Positions 24,267 through 32,065 of a DNA stretch of 64,000 bases are shown here, piece by piece. The notes beneath the pieces are model-generated. The model had not been told where the DNA came from and ran no database searches. It saw nothing but the letters and a program-made list of their open reading frames with translations. The first letter of the stretch is position 1, and the number at the start of each line of letters is the position of its first letter. The position numbers were made by a program, and so were the translations under genes. The DNA is from Bradyrhizobium elkanii USDA 76 (GTDB taxonomy: Bacteria > Pseudomonadota > Alphaproteobacteria > Rhizobiales > Xanthobacteraceae): the NCBI RefSeq assembly GCF_023278185.1, contig NZ_CP066356.1, positions 4,022,001 to 4,086,000 of the forward strand, read 5' to 3'.

Positions 24267-24313
24267 CCTTCCAAGCTGAATACGAGGGTTCGATTCCCTT
24301 CACCCGCTCCAAT
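24267..24313. repeat. attR: duplicated tRNA-Gly 3' end
   Basis: The 47 bases equal 19547-19593 but lack the 5' half of the tRNA, so this is not a functional tRNA gene. Confidence 0.9.
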
Positions 24314-24529
24314 GATTCTCCCTGATGCTGCAAGGCCCCTTGAAAGCGTCTGGGCGGCCGTAGCTTCATCCGGATGCATCGGCTGCGGGTCGAACCCTGC
24401 CGCGAAGCGTTTGATGTCTGCTGCGGATCTGAACCGCAGCCCCGCGCGTAAACTTTCAGCGATGTCTTGATCTCCCCCGGTCAGCGCTGCCTCTGCAGAC
24501 ATTGCAGGCGAGGCTGCTTGCGCTCTCAA
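24314..24529 (-). pseudogene. Truncated MaoC-like dehydratase gene
   Basis: The minus frame begins RAQAASPAMSAEAALTGGDQD and continues LRFRSAADIKRFAAGFDPQPMHPDEATAAQTLSRGLAASG, the N-terminal third of MaoC/hotdog enoyl-CoA hydratases (FDPQPxHxDEExA...GGLAASG). It then runs straight into the attR fragment, where the rest of the fold should follow. No continuation is seen in the window. The gene was cut at or before insertion at this junction. Confidence 0.6.
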
Positions 24530-24555
24530 TTGTTTTGTTGAACGTTCAGTAAAGT

Positions 24556-24806
24556 GATGTACTAAACATATCGGCTGTGGCTGACCTTCCGGCTTTCCTG
24601 TTATCGGGACGGGCCGAATTGCGTCGGTCGAACCAGATCGGCAAGCGTGGTCCGCCGCATCCGCTGCAAATCCCAGACATTTTGTTGCATTGCAAACGTC
24701 GGCGCTTGCCCGGGCGAGCGTCGCGAATATTTTCGCCAGGGTCGCGAGAACCGGCTTGACGGCTCAAAAATTTTAGTACTACGTTTAGTAATACAAAAAA
24801 CTAAAC
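24556..24806 (+). promoter_or_regulatory. Operator region of the ABC-Dha operon (ACTAAAC/GTTTAGT sites)
   Basis: The motif ACTAAAC or its complement occurs at 24561-24567, 24783-24789 (GTTTAGT) and 24800-24806, with a further TTTAGTA at 24772-24778. The pair at 24783 and 24800 is an inverted repeat with a 10-bp spacer. TTGACG at 24756-24761 could be the -35 box, putting the operators over the -10 and start region, as for a repressor of the DeoR/SorC/LacI kinds. No regulator gene of those families is visible nearby. The 5' leader from here to 24982 holds no other gene. Confidence 0.5.
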
Positions 24807-24982
24807 ATCGCGCATCGAGCGCCGATGTGCAGGAGGAGCCCAAGCCAATGCCGGAGCCGTCTCCGGCAACGGTCCGTCTCGTCCTTCACTCGTCGCTCCT
24901 CAAACTCGGTTTCAGGGTCTTGGCGTCGCTCCGGCAGAGCGCGCCGAGCGGGTTGGATGCTTCAACGAGAGAGGAAACGGAT

Positions 24983-26341
24983 ATGCGAACATTCAATTGG
25001 CTGAGAAACTCGGCGGCCACCACGGTTCTCGGGGCGGCGCTGCTGGGGATATTTGGCGGAGGCGAAGCTGCGGCCCAGGGTAAGCAGCTCACGCTGTGCT
25101 GGGCCGCATGGGATCCGGCCAACGCGCTGGTCGAACTTGGCAAGGATTTCACCAAGCAATCCGGCATCGAGATGAAGTACGAGTTTGTCCCCTGGACGAG
25201 CTACGCGGATCGCTTCCTCAACGAGCTCAACTCCCACGGCAAGCTCTGCGACCTGATCATCGGCGACAGCCAGTGGATCGGCGGCGCCGCCGAGAACAAG
25301 TGGTACGTCAAGCTCAACGATTTCTTCGACAAAGAGCACATCTCGATGGACGACTTCGTCCCGGCGACGGTTGTCGGCTATTCGCAGTGGCCAAAGAACT
25401 CGGCGAACTACTGGGCGCTGCCGGCGATGGCCGACGCCGTGGGTTGGACCTATCGCAAGGACTGGTTCTCGCGACCCGACATTCAGTCGGCTTTCAAGGC
25501 CAAGTACGGTCGTGATCTGGCGCCGCCGAAAACCTATGACGAGTTGAAGCAGATCGCGGAGTTCTTCCAAGGCCGCGAGATCGACGGCAAGAAGGTCTAT
25601 GGCGCCTATATCTTCACCGAGCGCGGCTCCGAAGGCATCACGATGGGCGTGACCAACGTGCTCTACAATTACGGCTTCAGCTACGACAATCCGAAGAAGC
25701 CGTACCAGATGCAGGGCATCGTCAATTCCGCCGAGGCGGCCAAGGGGCTCGAATTCTACAAGGAGCTCTACAAGTGCTGCACCGCGCCGGGCATGACCAA
25801 CGCCTACATGCAGGAAGGCTTAGATGCCTTCAAGTCCGGCCAGGTCGCGATGCAGATGAACTGGTTCGCCTTCTTCCCCGGCCTCTACAAGGATCCGAAT
25901 GTCGGCGGCGACAAGATCGGCTTCTTCGTCAATCCCGCCGGCCCGAAGGGGCATTTCACCCAGCTCGGCGGACAGGGCATCTCGGTGGTTGCGACCTCCG
26001 ACCGCAAGGACGACGCGCTCGCCTATATCAAGTGGTTCGCGCAGCCCGCCGTGCAGCAGAAATGGTGGCAGATCGGCGGCTACTCGGCGCTCAAGGCGGT
26101 GGTCGACGCGCCGGACTTCCCGAAGAGCGCGGCGTTCGCGCCGCAATTCCTGGAGTCGATGGGCATCGTCAAGGACTTCTGGGCCGAGCCGTCCTACGCC
26201 CAGCTGCTGCTTGATATGCAGAAGCGGGTGCATGACTACGTCGTCGCCGACAAGGGCACGGCGCAGCAGGCGCTCGATCTCCTGGTCAAGGACTGGACCA
26301 AGGTGTTCAAGGAACAGGGCAAGCAAGTCGCCTCGCAATAG
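24983..26341 (+). CDS. ABC transporter substrate-binding protein (carbohydrate/polyol type)
   Basis: The 452-aa protein has a classical signal peptide ending near GGGEAAAQG and no lipobox. It then shows a type II periplasmic binding fold of the CUT1 class (LTLCWAAWDPANALVELGKDFTKQSG; DLIIGDSQWIGGAAENKWYV; ALPAMADAVGWTYRKDWF; LGGQGISVVATSDRKDDALAYIKWF). It delivers the ligand to the two permeases encoded next. The GAGAGG site fits ATG 24983, although the frame is open upstream to a weakly supported ATG at 24848. Linkage to dihydroxyacetone kinase genes suggests a triose, glycerol-like or larger polyol ligand. Confidence 0.9.
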   Translation: MRTFNWLRNSAATTVLGAALLGIFGGGEAAAQGKQLTLCWAAWDPANALVELGKDFTKQSGIEMKYEFVPWTSYADRFLNELNSHGKLCDLIIGDSQWIGGAAENKWYVKLNDFFDKEHISMDDFVPATVVGYSQWPKNSANYWALPAMADAVGWTYRKDWFSRPDIQSAFKAKYGRDLAPPKTYDELKQIAEFFQGREIDGKKVYGAYIFTERGSEGITMGVTNVLYNYGFSYDNPKKPYQMQGIVNSAEAAKGLEFYKELYKCCTAPGMTNAYMQEGLDAFKSGQVAMQMNWFAFFPGLYKDPNVGGDKIGFFVNPAGPKGHFTQLGGQGISVVATSDRKDDALAYIKWFAQPAVQQKWWQIGGYSALKAVVDAPDFPKSAAFAPQFLESMGIVKDFWAEPSYAQLLLDMQKRVHDYVVADKGTAQQALDLLVKDWTKVFKEQGKQVASQ

Positions 26342-26367
26342 CCCGAACGCCGCGTCCCAACTGAACT

Positions 26368-26397
26368 GGCTTCCCCGAGGTCAGCCTCGGGGAAGCC
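26368..26397. repeat. 13-bp perfect hairpin between binding-protein and permease genes
   Basis: GGCTTCCCCGAGG (26368-26380) and CCTCGGGGAAGCC (26385-26397) form a perfect stem with a TCAG loop and no T tract. Such hairpins after binding-protein genes commonly protect the upstream mRNA and let the binding protein be made in excess over the permeases. Confidence 0.6.
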
Positions 26398-26412
26398 GAA
26401 CCAGCCCAGCCG

Positions 26413-27387
26413 ATGGACAAGATGACGACGATCCTGCAACCCGATCATGCTACGATCCCGGGCGTGAGCGAGCCCGCCGAATCCCGTGCCGCGCGCCGCG
26501 TCCATGGTCTGTCCGACCGGACCATCGCGTGGCTGTTCGTCGCGCCGACGATTGCGCTGCTGCTCGCGATCAATATCTTCCCGCTGGTCTGGATGATCCG
26601 GCTGTCCTTCACCAGCCTCAACCTCAGCATGTCCTATCTGCCGCTGCGGTTTGTCGGGCTCGACAATTTCAGCGACATACTCAACGACGAGGACGTCTGG
26701 TTCCGGCTTCAGACCACCGCGCAATTCGTGATCTGCTCGGTCGCCTTGCAGGTCGTGGTCGGCTTTGGGCTCGCGCTTCTGATCAACCGTCAATTCCGCG
26801 GCCACAGTTTCTGGACCACGATCATCCTGCTGCCGATGATGCTGTCGCCGGCGGTTGTCGGCAATTTCTGGACGCTGCTGCTGCAGCCGCAGATCGGCCC
26901 GTTCAACTATCTGATCAGCTTGTTCACTGGTGTGCCGCCGAGCTCGTTCAGCATGACAGGGCAGGTCGCGCTCGCGCCATGGACCATCGTGCTCGTCGAC
27001 ACCTGGATGTGGGCGCCGTACGTGATGCTGATCTGTCTCGCCGGACTGCGCTCGATCCCGGATTATATCTACGAGGCGGCTGAAGTCGATCGTGCCTCGG
27101 CCTGGCGGCAGTTCTGGTCGATCACGCTGCCGATGACGGTGCCGTTCCTGATGCTGGCCGTGCTGTTTCGCGCGATCGAGAACTTCAAGATGTTCGACAT
27201 GGTCAACCTGCTGACGTCGGGAGGACCGGGGTCGACCACCGAACTCGTATCGATCACGCTCAAGCGCGCGGCATTCGAGAAATGGCGCACCGGCTATTCC
27301 TCCGCGCTCGCCATCATCCTGTTCGTGACCGTGTTCGGTGCCGCCAACATCTACGTCAAAGCGCTCAACAAGGTGAAGCAACGATGA
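26413..27387 (+). CDS. ABC permease, MalF/UgpA type
   Basis: The 324-aa inner-membrane protein has about six helices beginning IAWLFVAPTIALLLAINIFPLVWMI, the standard CUT1 first-permease start. The EAA loop that contacts the ATPase is present (EAAEVDRASAWRQFWSITLPM, about residue 225). It pairs with the next permease to form the channel. It starts 71 bp after the binding-protein stop, beyond the hairpin, and overlaps the next gene by 4 bp (ATGA). Confidence 0.92.
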   Translation: MDKMTTILQPDHATIPGVSEPAESRAARRVHGLSDRTIAWLFVAPTIALLLAINIFPLVWMIRLSFTSLNLSMSYLPLRFVGLDNFSDILNDEDVWFRLQTTAQFVICSVALQVVVGFGLALLINRQFRGHSFWTTIILLPMMLSPAVVGNFWTLLLQPQIGPFNYLISLFTGVPPSSFSMTGQVALAPWTIVLVDTWMWAPYVMLICLAGLRSIPDYIYEAAEVDRASAWRQFWSITLPMTVPFLMLAVLFRAIENFKMFDMVNLLTSGGPGSTTELVSITLKRAAFEKWRTGYSSALAIILFVTVFGAANIYVKALNKVKQR

Positions 27388-28361
27388 CCGCTGCCGTAGC
27401 CAAATCCGTCCTGGCCAGATCCAGCGCACACTCGATCGTCGAGGCCTCGCCGCGCACCAAGGCATTCGCCGGTGCTCTCGTCATCCTCTATGCGTTGATC
27501 ACGATCCTGCCGCTAGTCTGGATCGTCGCCACCGCCTTCAAGTCGCAAAGCGATGCCATTGCCTATCCGCCCAAGGTGATCTTCGAGCCGACGCTCGAAG
27601 GTTATGTCAACCTGTTCACGGTGCGCACCCGCCAGACACCCGATTTCATCGCCAAGCTGCCGCCGCCGGAGACGTGGTATGACAAGCTCGTCCGCAAGCA
27701 TGACATGGTCATCGCCGGACCGTCCAAAGTCGTCCCGCGCTTCGTCAACTCGCTGATCATCGGGTTCGGTTCGACGTTCCTCGCCGTATTCCTCGGTACG
27801 CTGGCGGCCTACGCCTTCTCGCGCTTCCGCATTCCGCTGGCCGACGATCTCCTGTTCTTCATTCTCTCGACACGGATGATGCCGCCGGTCGCGGTCGCGA
27901 TCCCGATCTATCTGATGTACCGGCAGCTCAACCTGACCGACACCAGGCTCGGAATGATCCTGCTCTATACCGCCGTGAACGTCTCGCTCGCGGTCTGGCT
28001 GCTCAAGGGGTTCATCGACGAGATCCCGCGCGAATACGAGGAGGCGGCCCTCGTCGACGGCTACACGCGGCTGCAGGCACTGCGCAAGGTGGTGCTGCCG
28101 CAGGCCGTCACCGGAATTGCGGCGACCGCGATCTTCTGCCTGATCTTCTCCTGGAACGAATACGCCTTCGCGGTCCTGCTGACCAGCGGCGAGGCGCAGA
28201 CCATGCCGCCCTTCATCCCTTTCATCATCGGTGAGGGCGGGCAGGACTGGCCAGCGGTTGCCGCCGCGACCACGCTGTTCGTCGTCCCCATCGTCATGTT
28301 CACCGTGCTGCTCCGCAAGCATCTGCTGCGCGGCATCACCTTCGGAGCGGTGCGCAAATGA
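27384..28361 (+). CDS. ABC permease, MalG/UgpE type
   Basis: The 325-aa second permease starts with a cytoplasmic tail, then ALVILYALITILPLVWIVATAFKS. It carries an EAA loop EEAALVDGYTRLQALRKVVLPQ near residue 220 and ends GITFGAVRK, typical of MalG/UgpE. An insertion of about 40 residues after the first helix (TRQTPDFIAKLPPPETWYDK) enlarges the first periplasmic loop. ATGA overlaps on both sides show tight coupling. Confidence 0.92.
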   Translation: MTAAVAKSVLARSSAHSIVEASPRTKAFAGALVILYALITILPLVWIVATAFKSQSDAIAYPPKVIFEPTLEGYVNLFTVRTRQTPDFIAKLPPPETWYDKLVRKHDMVIAGPSKVVPRFVNSLIIGFGSTFLAVFLGTLAAYAFSRFRIPLADDLLFFILSTRMMPPVAVAIPIYLMYRQLNLTDTRLGMILLYTAVNVSLAVWLLKGFIDEIPREYEEAALVDGYTRLQALRKVVLPQAVTGIAATAIFCLIFSWNEYAFAVLLTSGEAQTMPPFIPFIIGEGGQDWPAVAAATTLFVVPIVMFTVLLRKHLLRGITFGAVRK

Positions 28362-28576
28362 GCGGTTCTGCTGTTGCCAAGGAGACCAAGGGGACCAAGA
28401 CGACATTGCATCGCTTGTTCAGCCGCGGGCGCTGGGAAGCCGTTGCGATGACCCTGATCGGGGGCGGCATCTTCATGCTGGTGCAGCCGTTCTCGATCGA
28501 TCTGTACAGTTATTCATTCGTGACGATTCTCGCCGGCACGGCCGGCTTCGTCGTCGTCAGCCACTTTCCGGAATAG
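28358..28576 (+). CDS. Small two-helix membrane protein of the ABC operon
   Basis: A 72-aa protein: a basic start (SAVAKETKGTKTTLHRLFSRGRWE), then two hydrophobic stretches (AVAMTLIGGGIFMLVQPF and FVTILAGTAGFVVVSHF). It overlaps the permease stop by 4 bp. The glycerol-type rhizobial ABC operons (glpSTPQ with a DUF2160 protein) also carry a small membrane protein among transporter genes, so it may be an accessory subunit. The family itself is not recognised. Confidence 0.7.
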   Translation: MSGSAVAKETKGTKTTLHRLFSRGRWEAVAMTLIGGGIFMLVQPFSIDLYSYSFVTILAGTAGFVVVSHFPE

Positions 28577-28580
28577 CGCC

Positions 28581-29678
28581 ATGGCTCAGATCCGCGTCGA
28601 AGATCTTCGCAAGTCGTTCGATCAGTTCACCGCGGTGGAAGGGTCGAGCTTCACCATCGACGACGGCACGTTCTTCGCGCTGCTCGGCCCGTCCGGCTGC
28701 GGCAAGACCACCACCTTGCGCATGATCGCCGGCCTCGAGCTTCCGACCGAGGGCAAGATCCTGCTCGACGGGGAGGACGTCACGTTCCACCGTGCCGCCG
28801 CCCGCGACATCGCGTTCGTGTTCCAGCTGTTCGCGCTCTATCCGCATATGAATGTCGGGCAGAACATCGGCTTCCCGCTGAAGTGCCAGGGTATGGCGCG
28901 GCACCAGATTCGCGAGCGGGTGCAGGAGACCGCGCGGATGCTGCGGATCGAGCATCTGCTGTCGAGCAAGACATCGAAGCTCTCCGGCGGCGACCGCCAG
29001 CGCGTCGCGCTCGGGCGAGCCATGGTGCGCCGTCCGAAGGCCTTCCTGATGGACGAGCCGCTGGGCGCGCTCGACGCCGAGTTTCGCCATCTGATGTGCG
29101 GCGAGCTGCGCGACCTGCACGATCGCATCAAGGCGACCACGGTCTATGTCACCCACGACCAGCTCGAGGCGATGTCGATGGCCGACCAGATCGCGATCAT
29201 GAACAAGGGGCGCGTGGAACAGATCGGTACGCCGCAGGAGGTTTACGACCGGCCCGCCAGCATGTTCGTCGCGGACTTCATCGGTTCGCCGCCGATGAAC
29301 TTCCTGCGCTTCGAGAGCAGCCTGCGATCTGGTGACCGGGCGATCGATTTCCACGACGCCAGGCTCGCGGTGCCCGAGATCCGCGAGGACCGCGCCAGCG
29401 CTGCGCTGGCGCTCGGGGTTCGTCCGGAGCATATTCGATTCACCGACGCCGGATCCGTTCGTGGCGAGGTGTTCGGCGCGGAATATCTCGGCACGACGCA
29501 GATCGTCACCATCGACACGGCGTATGGGCGGCTCGCGGCGCGGCTGCCGTCGAGCGCCTCGGTGCGGATCGGAGAGACGGTCGGCCTCGAATTCAACTCC
29601 GTTCGGCTCTCACTGTTCGATGCCGGCAGCGGCCTTGCAATCAGGACCGCCGGCGAGGAGGGCGTGCGCCATGGTTGA
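28581..29678 (+). CDS. ABC ATPase, MalK/UgpC type (first copy)
   Basis: The 365-aa protein has Walker A GPSGCGKTT near residue 38, the Q-loop FQLFALYPHM, a signature LSGGDRQRVALGRA (Asp instead of the usual Glu/Gln in LSGGE/Q), Walker B AFLMDEPLGALD and switch HVTHD. A C-terminal TOBE regulatory domain follows from about residue 240. It energises import. It begins 5 bp after the small membrane gene and overlaps the second ATPase by 8 bp. Confidence 0.93.
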   Translation: MAQIRVEDLRKSFDQFTAVEGSSFTIDDGTFFALLGPSGCGKTTTLRMIAGLELPTEGKILLDGEDVTFHRAAARDIAFVFQLFALYPHMNVGQNIGFPLKCQGMARHQIRERVQETARMLRIEHLLSSKTSKLSGGDRQRVALGRAMVRRPKAFLMDEPLGALDAEFRHLMCGELRDLHDRIKATTVYVTHDQLEAMSMADQIAIMNKGRVEQIGTPQEVYDRPASMFVADFIGSPPMNFLRFESSLRSGDRAIDFHDARLAVPEIREDRASAALALGVRPEHIRFTDAGSVRGEVFGAEYLGTTQIVTIDTAYGRLAARLPSSASVRIGETVGLEFNSVRLSLFDAGSGLAIRTAGEEGVRHG

Positions 29679-30696
29679 CGTCAGCTTGCGCAATATCAGC
29701 AAGCGCTTCGGTGCGGTGGAGGCGGTGCGCGACCTTTCGCTGACGGTGAGCGACGGCGAATTCCTCGTCCTGCTCGGGCCGAGCGGCGCCGGCAAGACCA
29801 CGACGCTGCGACTGATTACCGGGCTCGAGAGCCCCGATGCCGGTTCGGTCATGATCGGGGGGCGCGACGTGACGCAGGAGCCGCCGGGTGCGCGAGACAT
29901 CGCATTCGTGTTCCAGCAATATTCGCTGTATCCGCATTTGTCGGTCTATGACAACCTCGCGTTCCCGCTGCGCTCTCCGGCGCGGCGCGTGCCGGAGCCG
30001 CTGATCCGCAGGCGTGTCGAGCAGACCGCGGATCTCCTGCACATCGCCAGCAAGCTGAATAATCGCGCCACCCGCCTGTCGGGAGGTGAGATGCAGCGGG
30101 TCGCGATCGGCCGCGCGCTGGTGCGCGATCCCTCGATCTATCTGATGGACGAGCCGCTGTCGTCGCTGGATGCAAAGCTTCGCGCCGAGCTTCGCCTCGA
30201 GTTGAAGCGGATCCAGCTCGAGCTCGGCGCGACCATCTTGTATGTGACCCACGATCAGGTCGAGGCCATGACGATGGCATCGAGGATCGGCGTGATCAAG
30301 GACGGCCGGCTGCTTCAGCTCGGCACCCCGAGGGAGATCTACGAAAATCCATCCAGCAGCTATGTCGCGTCGCGGCTCGGGACGCCCCAGATCAATTTCC
30401 TGCCCGCACGGCTGCTGTCCGATGTGGCGATGCCGCCGGAAACCGAGACGGTCGGCATCCGCACCGAGCACCTTCAGATCGCCGCGCGCAACGGCGGGCA
30501 GATGATCGGCCGGGTGCATCGCGTCGAGCACCTCGGCGAGCAGAATCACGTTCACCTCGACTATAAGGGCGAAACACTGGTGACGCTCGCGGATCCGCAT
30601 CAACCGCTGCGGGCCGGCCAGGAGGTTGAATTGCAACTGGTGCGGCCGCTGTGTTTCGACCGTGCCGGGCAACGTATCGGCGCGATGGTTCAATAG
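29671..30696 (+). CDS. ABC ATPase, MalK/UgpC type (second copy)
   Basis: A 341-aa paralogue with Walker A GPSGAGKTT, signature LSGGEMQRVAIGRA, Walker B IYLMDEPLSSLD, and YVTHDQVEAMTMA, then a TOBE domain. Two distinct MalK-type genes in one operon suggest a heterodimeric ATPase, as in the rhizobial glycerol transporter (GlpS/GlpT). ATG 29671 is inside the end of the first ATPase gene, so translation is coupled. Confidence 0.93.
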   Translation: MVDVSLRNISKRFGAVEAVRDLSLTVSDGEFLVLLGPSGAGKTTTLRLITGLESPDAGSVMIGGRDVTQEPPGARDIAFVFQQYSLYPHLSVYDNLAFPLRSPARRVPEPLIRRRVEQTADLLHIASKLNNRATRLSGGEMQRVAIGRALVRDPSIYLMDEPLSSLDAKLRAELRLELKRIQLELGATILYVTHDQVEAMTMASRIGVIKDGRLLQLGTPREIYENPSSSYVASRLGTPQINFLPARLLSDVAMPPETETVGIRTEHLQIAARNGGQMIGRVHRVEHLGEQNHVHLDYKGETLVTLADPHQPLRAGQEVELQLVRPLCFDRAGQRIGAMVQ

Positions 30697-30717
30697 AGGA
30701 GCGAGAGGTTCAGATAG

Positions 30718-31341
30718 ATGTCTGTGCAACCCGAGACATTCAAGTCGCTGCTCAAGGCGGCCGCCGAGCAGGTCATCGCCAGCGCGCCGGAGCTCACGAG
30801 TCTGGACCAGGCGATCGGCGACGGCGACCACGGGACCAACATGAAACGCGGCTTCGAAGCCGTGCTCGGCAAGCTCGATGCCATCTCGGCGCAGCCGCTC
30901 AACGAGGCATTCAAGACGATCGGCAAAACCCTGGTCATGACGGTTGGCGGCGCCTCCGGTCCGCTTTATGGCAGCTTCTTTCTCGCCGCGGGCGAGGCGC
31001 TGTCGCAGGACAAACATCTGCCTGATGATCTCGCCGACGTGTTCGGCAGCGGAGTGGACGCGGTGAGCGCGCGCGGCCGCTCGCAGGCCGGCGAGAAGAC
31101 GATGCTCGATGTGCTCGTTCCGGTGCTGGAGACGCTGAAGGCCGGCGCCGGCCAACCCGATCTGATCGCGCGGGTGCGCACCACCGCGGCTGAAGCGGTC
31201 GAGCGCACGGTGCCGATGCAAGCCACCAAGGGCCGGGCGTCGTTCCTCGGCGCGCGCAGCGTCGGTCATGTCGATCCCGGGGCGCGATCGAGCTGCGTTC
31301 TGCTGCACGCTGTGTGCGCTGGCCTGGAGGCGCGGCAATGA
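30718..31341 (+). CDS. dhaL: Dihydroxyacetone kinase subunit DhaL
   Basis: The 207-aa protein has the ADP/Mg2+ binding aspartates of DhaL in LDQAIGDGDHGTNMKRGF (about residues 30-47), the loop GGASGPLYGSFF, and ATKGRASFLGARSVGHVDPGA near its end. DhaL holds a tightly bound ADP that is phosphorylated by the PTS relay and passes phosphate to dihydroxyacetone on DhaK. GAGGAGCGAGAGG precedes ATG 30718. It overlaps the IIA gene by 4 bp. Confidence 0.93.
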   Translation: MSVQPETFKSLLKAAAEQVIASAPELTSLDQAIGDGDHGTNMKRGFEAVLGKLDAISAQPLNEAFKTIGKTLVMTVGGASGPLYGSFFLAAGEALSQDKHLPDDLADVFGSGVDAVSARGRSQAGEKTMLDVLVPVLETLKAGAGQPDLIARVRTTAAEAVERTVPMQATKGRASFLGARSVGHVDPGARSSCVLLHAVCAGLEARQ

Positions 31342-31730
31342 CCGATACCGTAGGGATCGTGATCGTCTCGCATTCCCGGGACATCGCCAAGGGAACCGCA
31401 GACATGGTACGGCAAATGGTCGGCAGCGAGGTCAAGGTCGCTTTCTGCGGCGGCAATCCCGACGGTGGTCTCGGCACCAGCGTGCCGCTGATCATCGACG
31501 CCATCAACGACGCCTGGTCGTCGAAAGGCGTTGCTGTGCTTGTCGACCTCGGCGGCGCCGAGACGAACAGCGAAATGGCGGTCGAGATGTTGGAGCCGGC
31601 GCGACGCGAGCTCGTTGTCGTCTGCAACGCGCCGATCGTCGAGGGCGCCGTCATGGCGGCGACCGAAGCTGCGGGCGGCAGCTCGCTGGCCCAGGTCAGG
31701 GCCGTGGCCGAGGAACTCTCTGCCGACTGA
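31338..31730 (+). CDS. dhaM: DhaM-type PTS IIA subunit
   Basis: A 130-aa mannose-class EIIA: VGIVIVSHSRDIAKGTADMV carries the phosphorylated histidine near residue 12, followed by CGGNPDGGLGTS and VLVDLGGAETNSEMA. It equals only the N-terminal domain of E. coli DhaM. HPr and Enzyme I functions are encoded by separate following genes. It receives phosphate from HPr and passes it to DhaL-ADP. Confidence 0.9.
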   Translation: MTDTVGIVIVSHSRDIAKGTADMVRQMVGSEVKVAFCGGNPDGGLGTSVPLIIDAINDAWSSKGVAVLVDLGGAETNSEMAVEMLEPARRELVVVCNAPIVEGAVMAATEAAGGSSLAQVRAVAEELSAD

Positions 31731-31752
31731 GGCGGCGGCGAAGCGATGATGG

Positions 31753-32064
31753 ATGATGAGCATGCTTGATAAAGCGGACGAACAGATCTTCACCGGCAAT
31801 GTACGGTTGGTGCACGCGGTTGGCATGCACGCGCGCCCCGCGGTCAAGCTGACCAAGCTCGCCAAGAAATTCCAGGCTCAGATCTCGGTGCGGGTCGCGG
31901 GCGCGCCTGAATGGATCAATGCCAAGAGCGTGGCCAAGATCATGGCAATGCGCGCGGCACACGGCAGCACGATCGAGATCAAGGCCTCCGGCAGCGATGC
32001 CGAGGCCGCGGTCGCGGCGTTGGTCGATCTGATCGCAAGCGATTTCCCGGATGGAGCACCATAG
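31753..32064 (+). CDS. HPr-like phosphocarrier of the Dha relay
   Basis: A 103-aa HPr-fold protein with the active histidine in LVHAVGMHARPAVKLTKLA (about residue 26) and the conserved helix NAKSVAKIMAMRAAHGSTIEI. There is no HPr-kinase serine motif of the Gram-positive type evident beyond the SV pair. It sits between the IIA and Enzyme I genes and is the obvious link between them. Confidence 0.92.
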   Translation: MMSMLDKADEQIFTGNVRLVHAVGMHARPAVKLTKLAKKFQAQISVRVAGAPEWINAKSVAKIMAMRAAHGSTIEIKASGSDAEAAVAALVDLIASDFPDGAP

Positions 32065-32065
32065 C

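Larger units (their letters stand above)
19547..24313. mobile_element. 4.7-kb integrative element in tRNA-Gly(TCC)
   Basis: A perfect 47-bp direct repeat (19547-19593 and 24267-24313) marks attL, inside the intact tRNA gene, and attR, a tRNA 3'-end fragment. Between them are a tyrosine recombinase reading towards the tRNA, a small gene overlapping it by 4 bp, a decayed HTH-like gene coupled to a 69-aa gene, an RNA-like terminator region, and a 470-aa HEPN-like cargo protein. Base composition is patchier and lower in GC than in the flanks, especially 21.2-22.6 kb. No replication, packaging or conjugation gene is seen, so it resembles a satellite-like or minimal genomic island. Confidence 0.88.

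Noticed and set aside
24267..24313. Second tRNA-Gly gene
   Set aside because: Only the 3' half of the tRNA is present, so it is the attR duplication rather than a gene.
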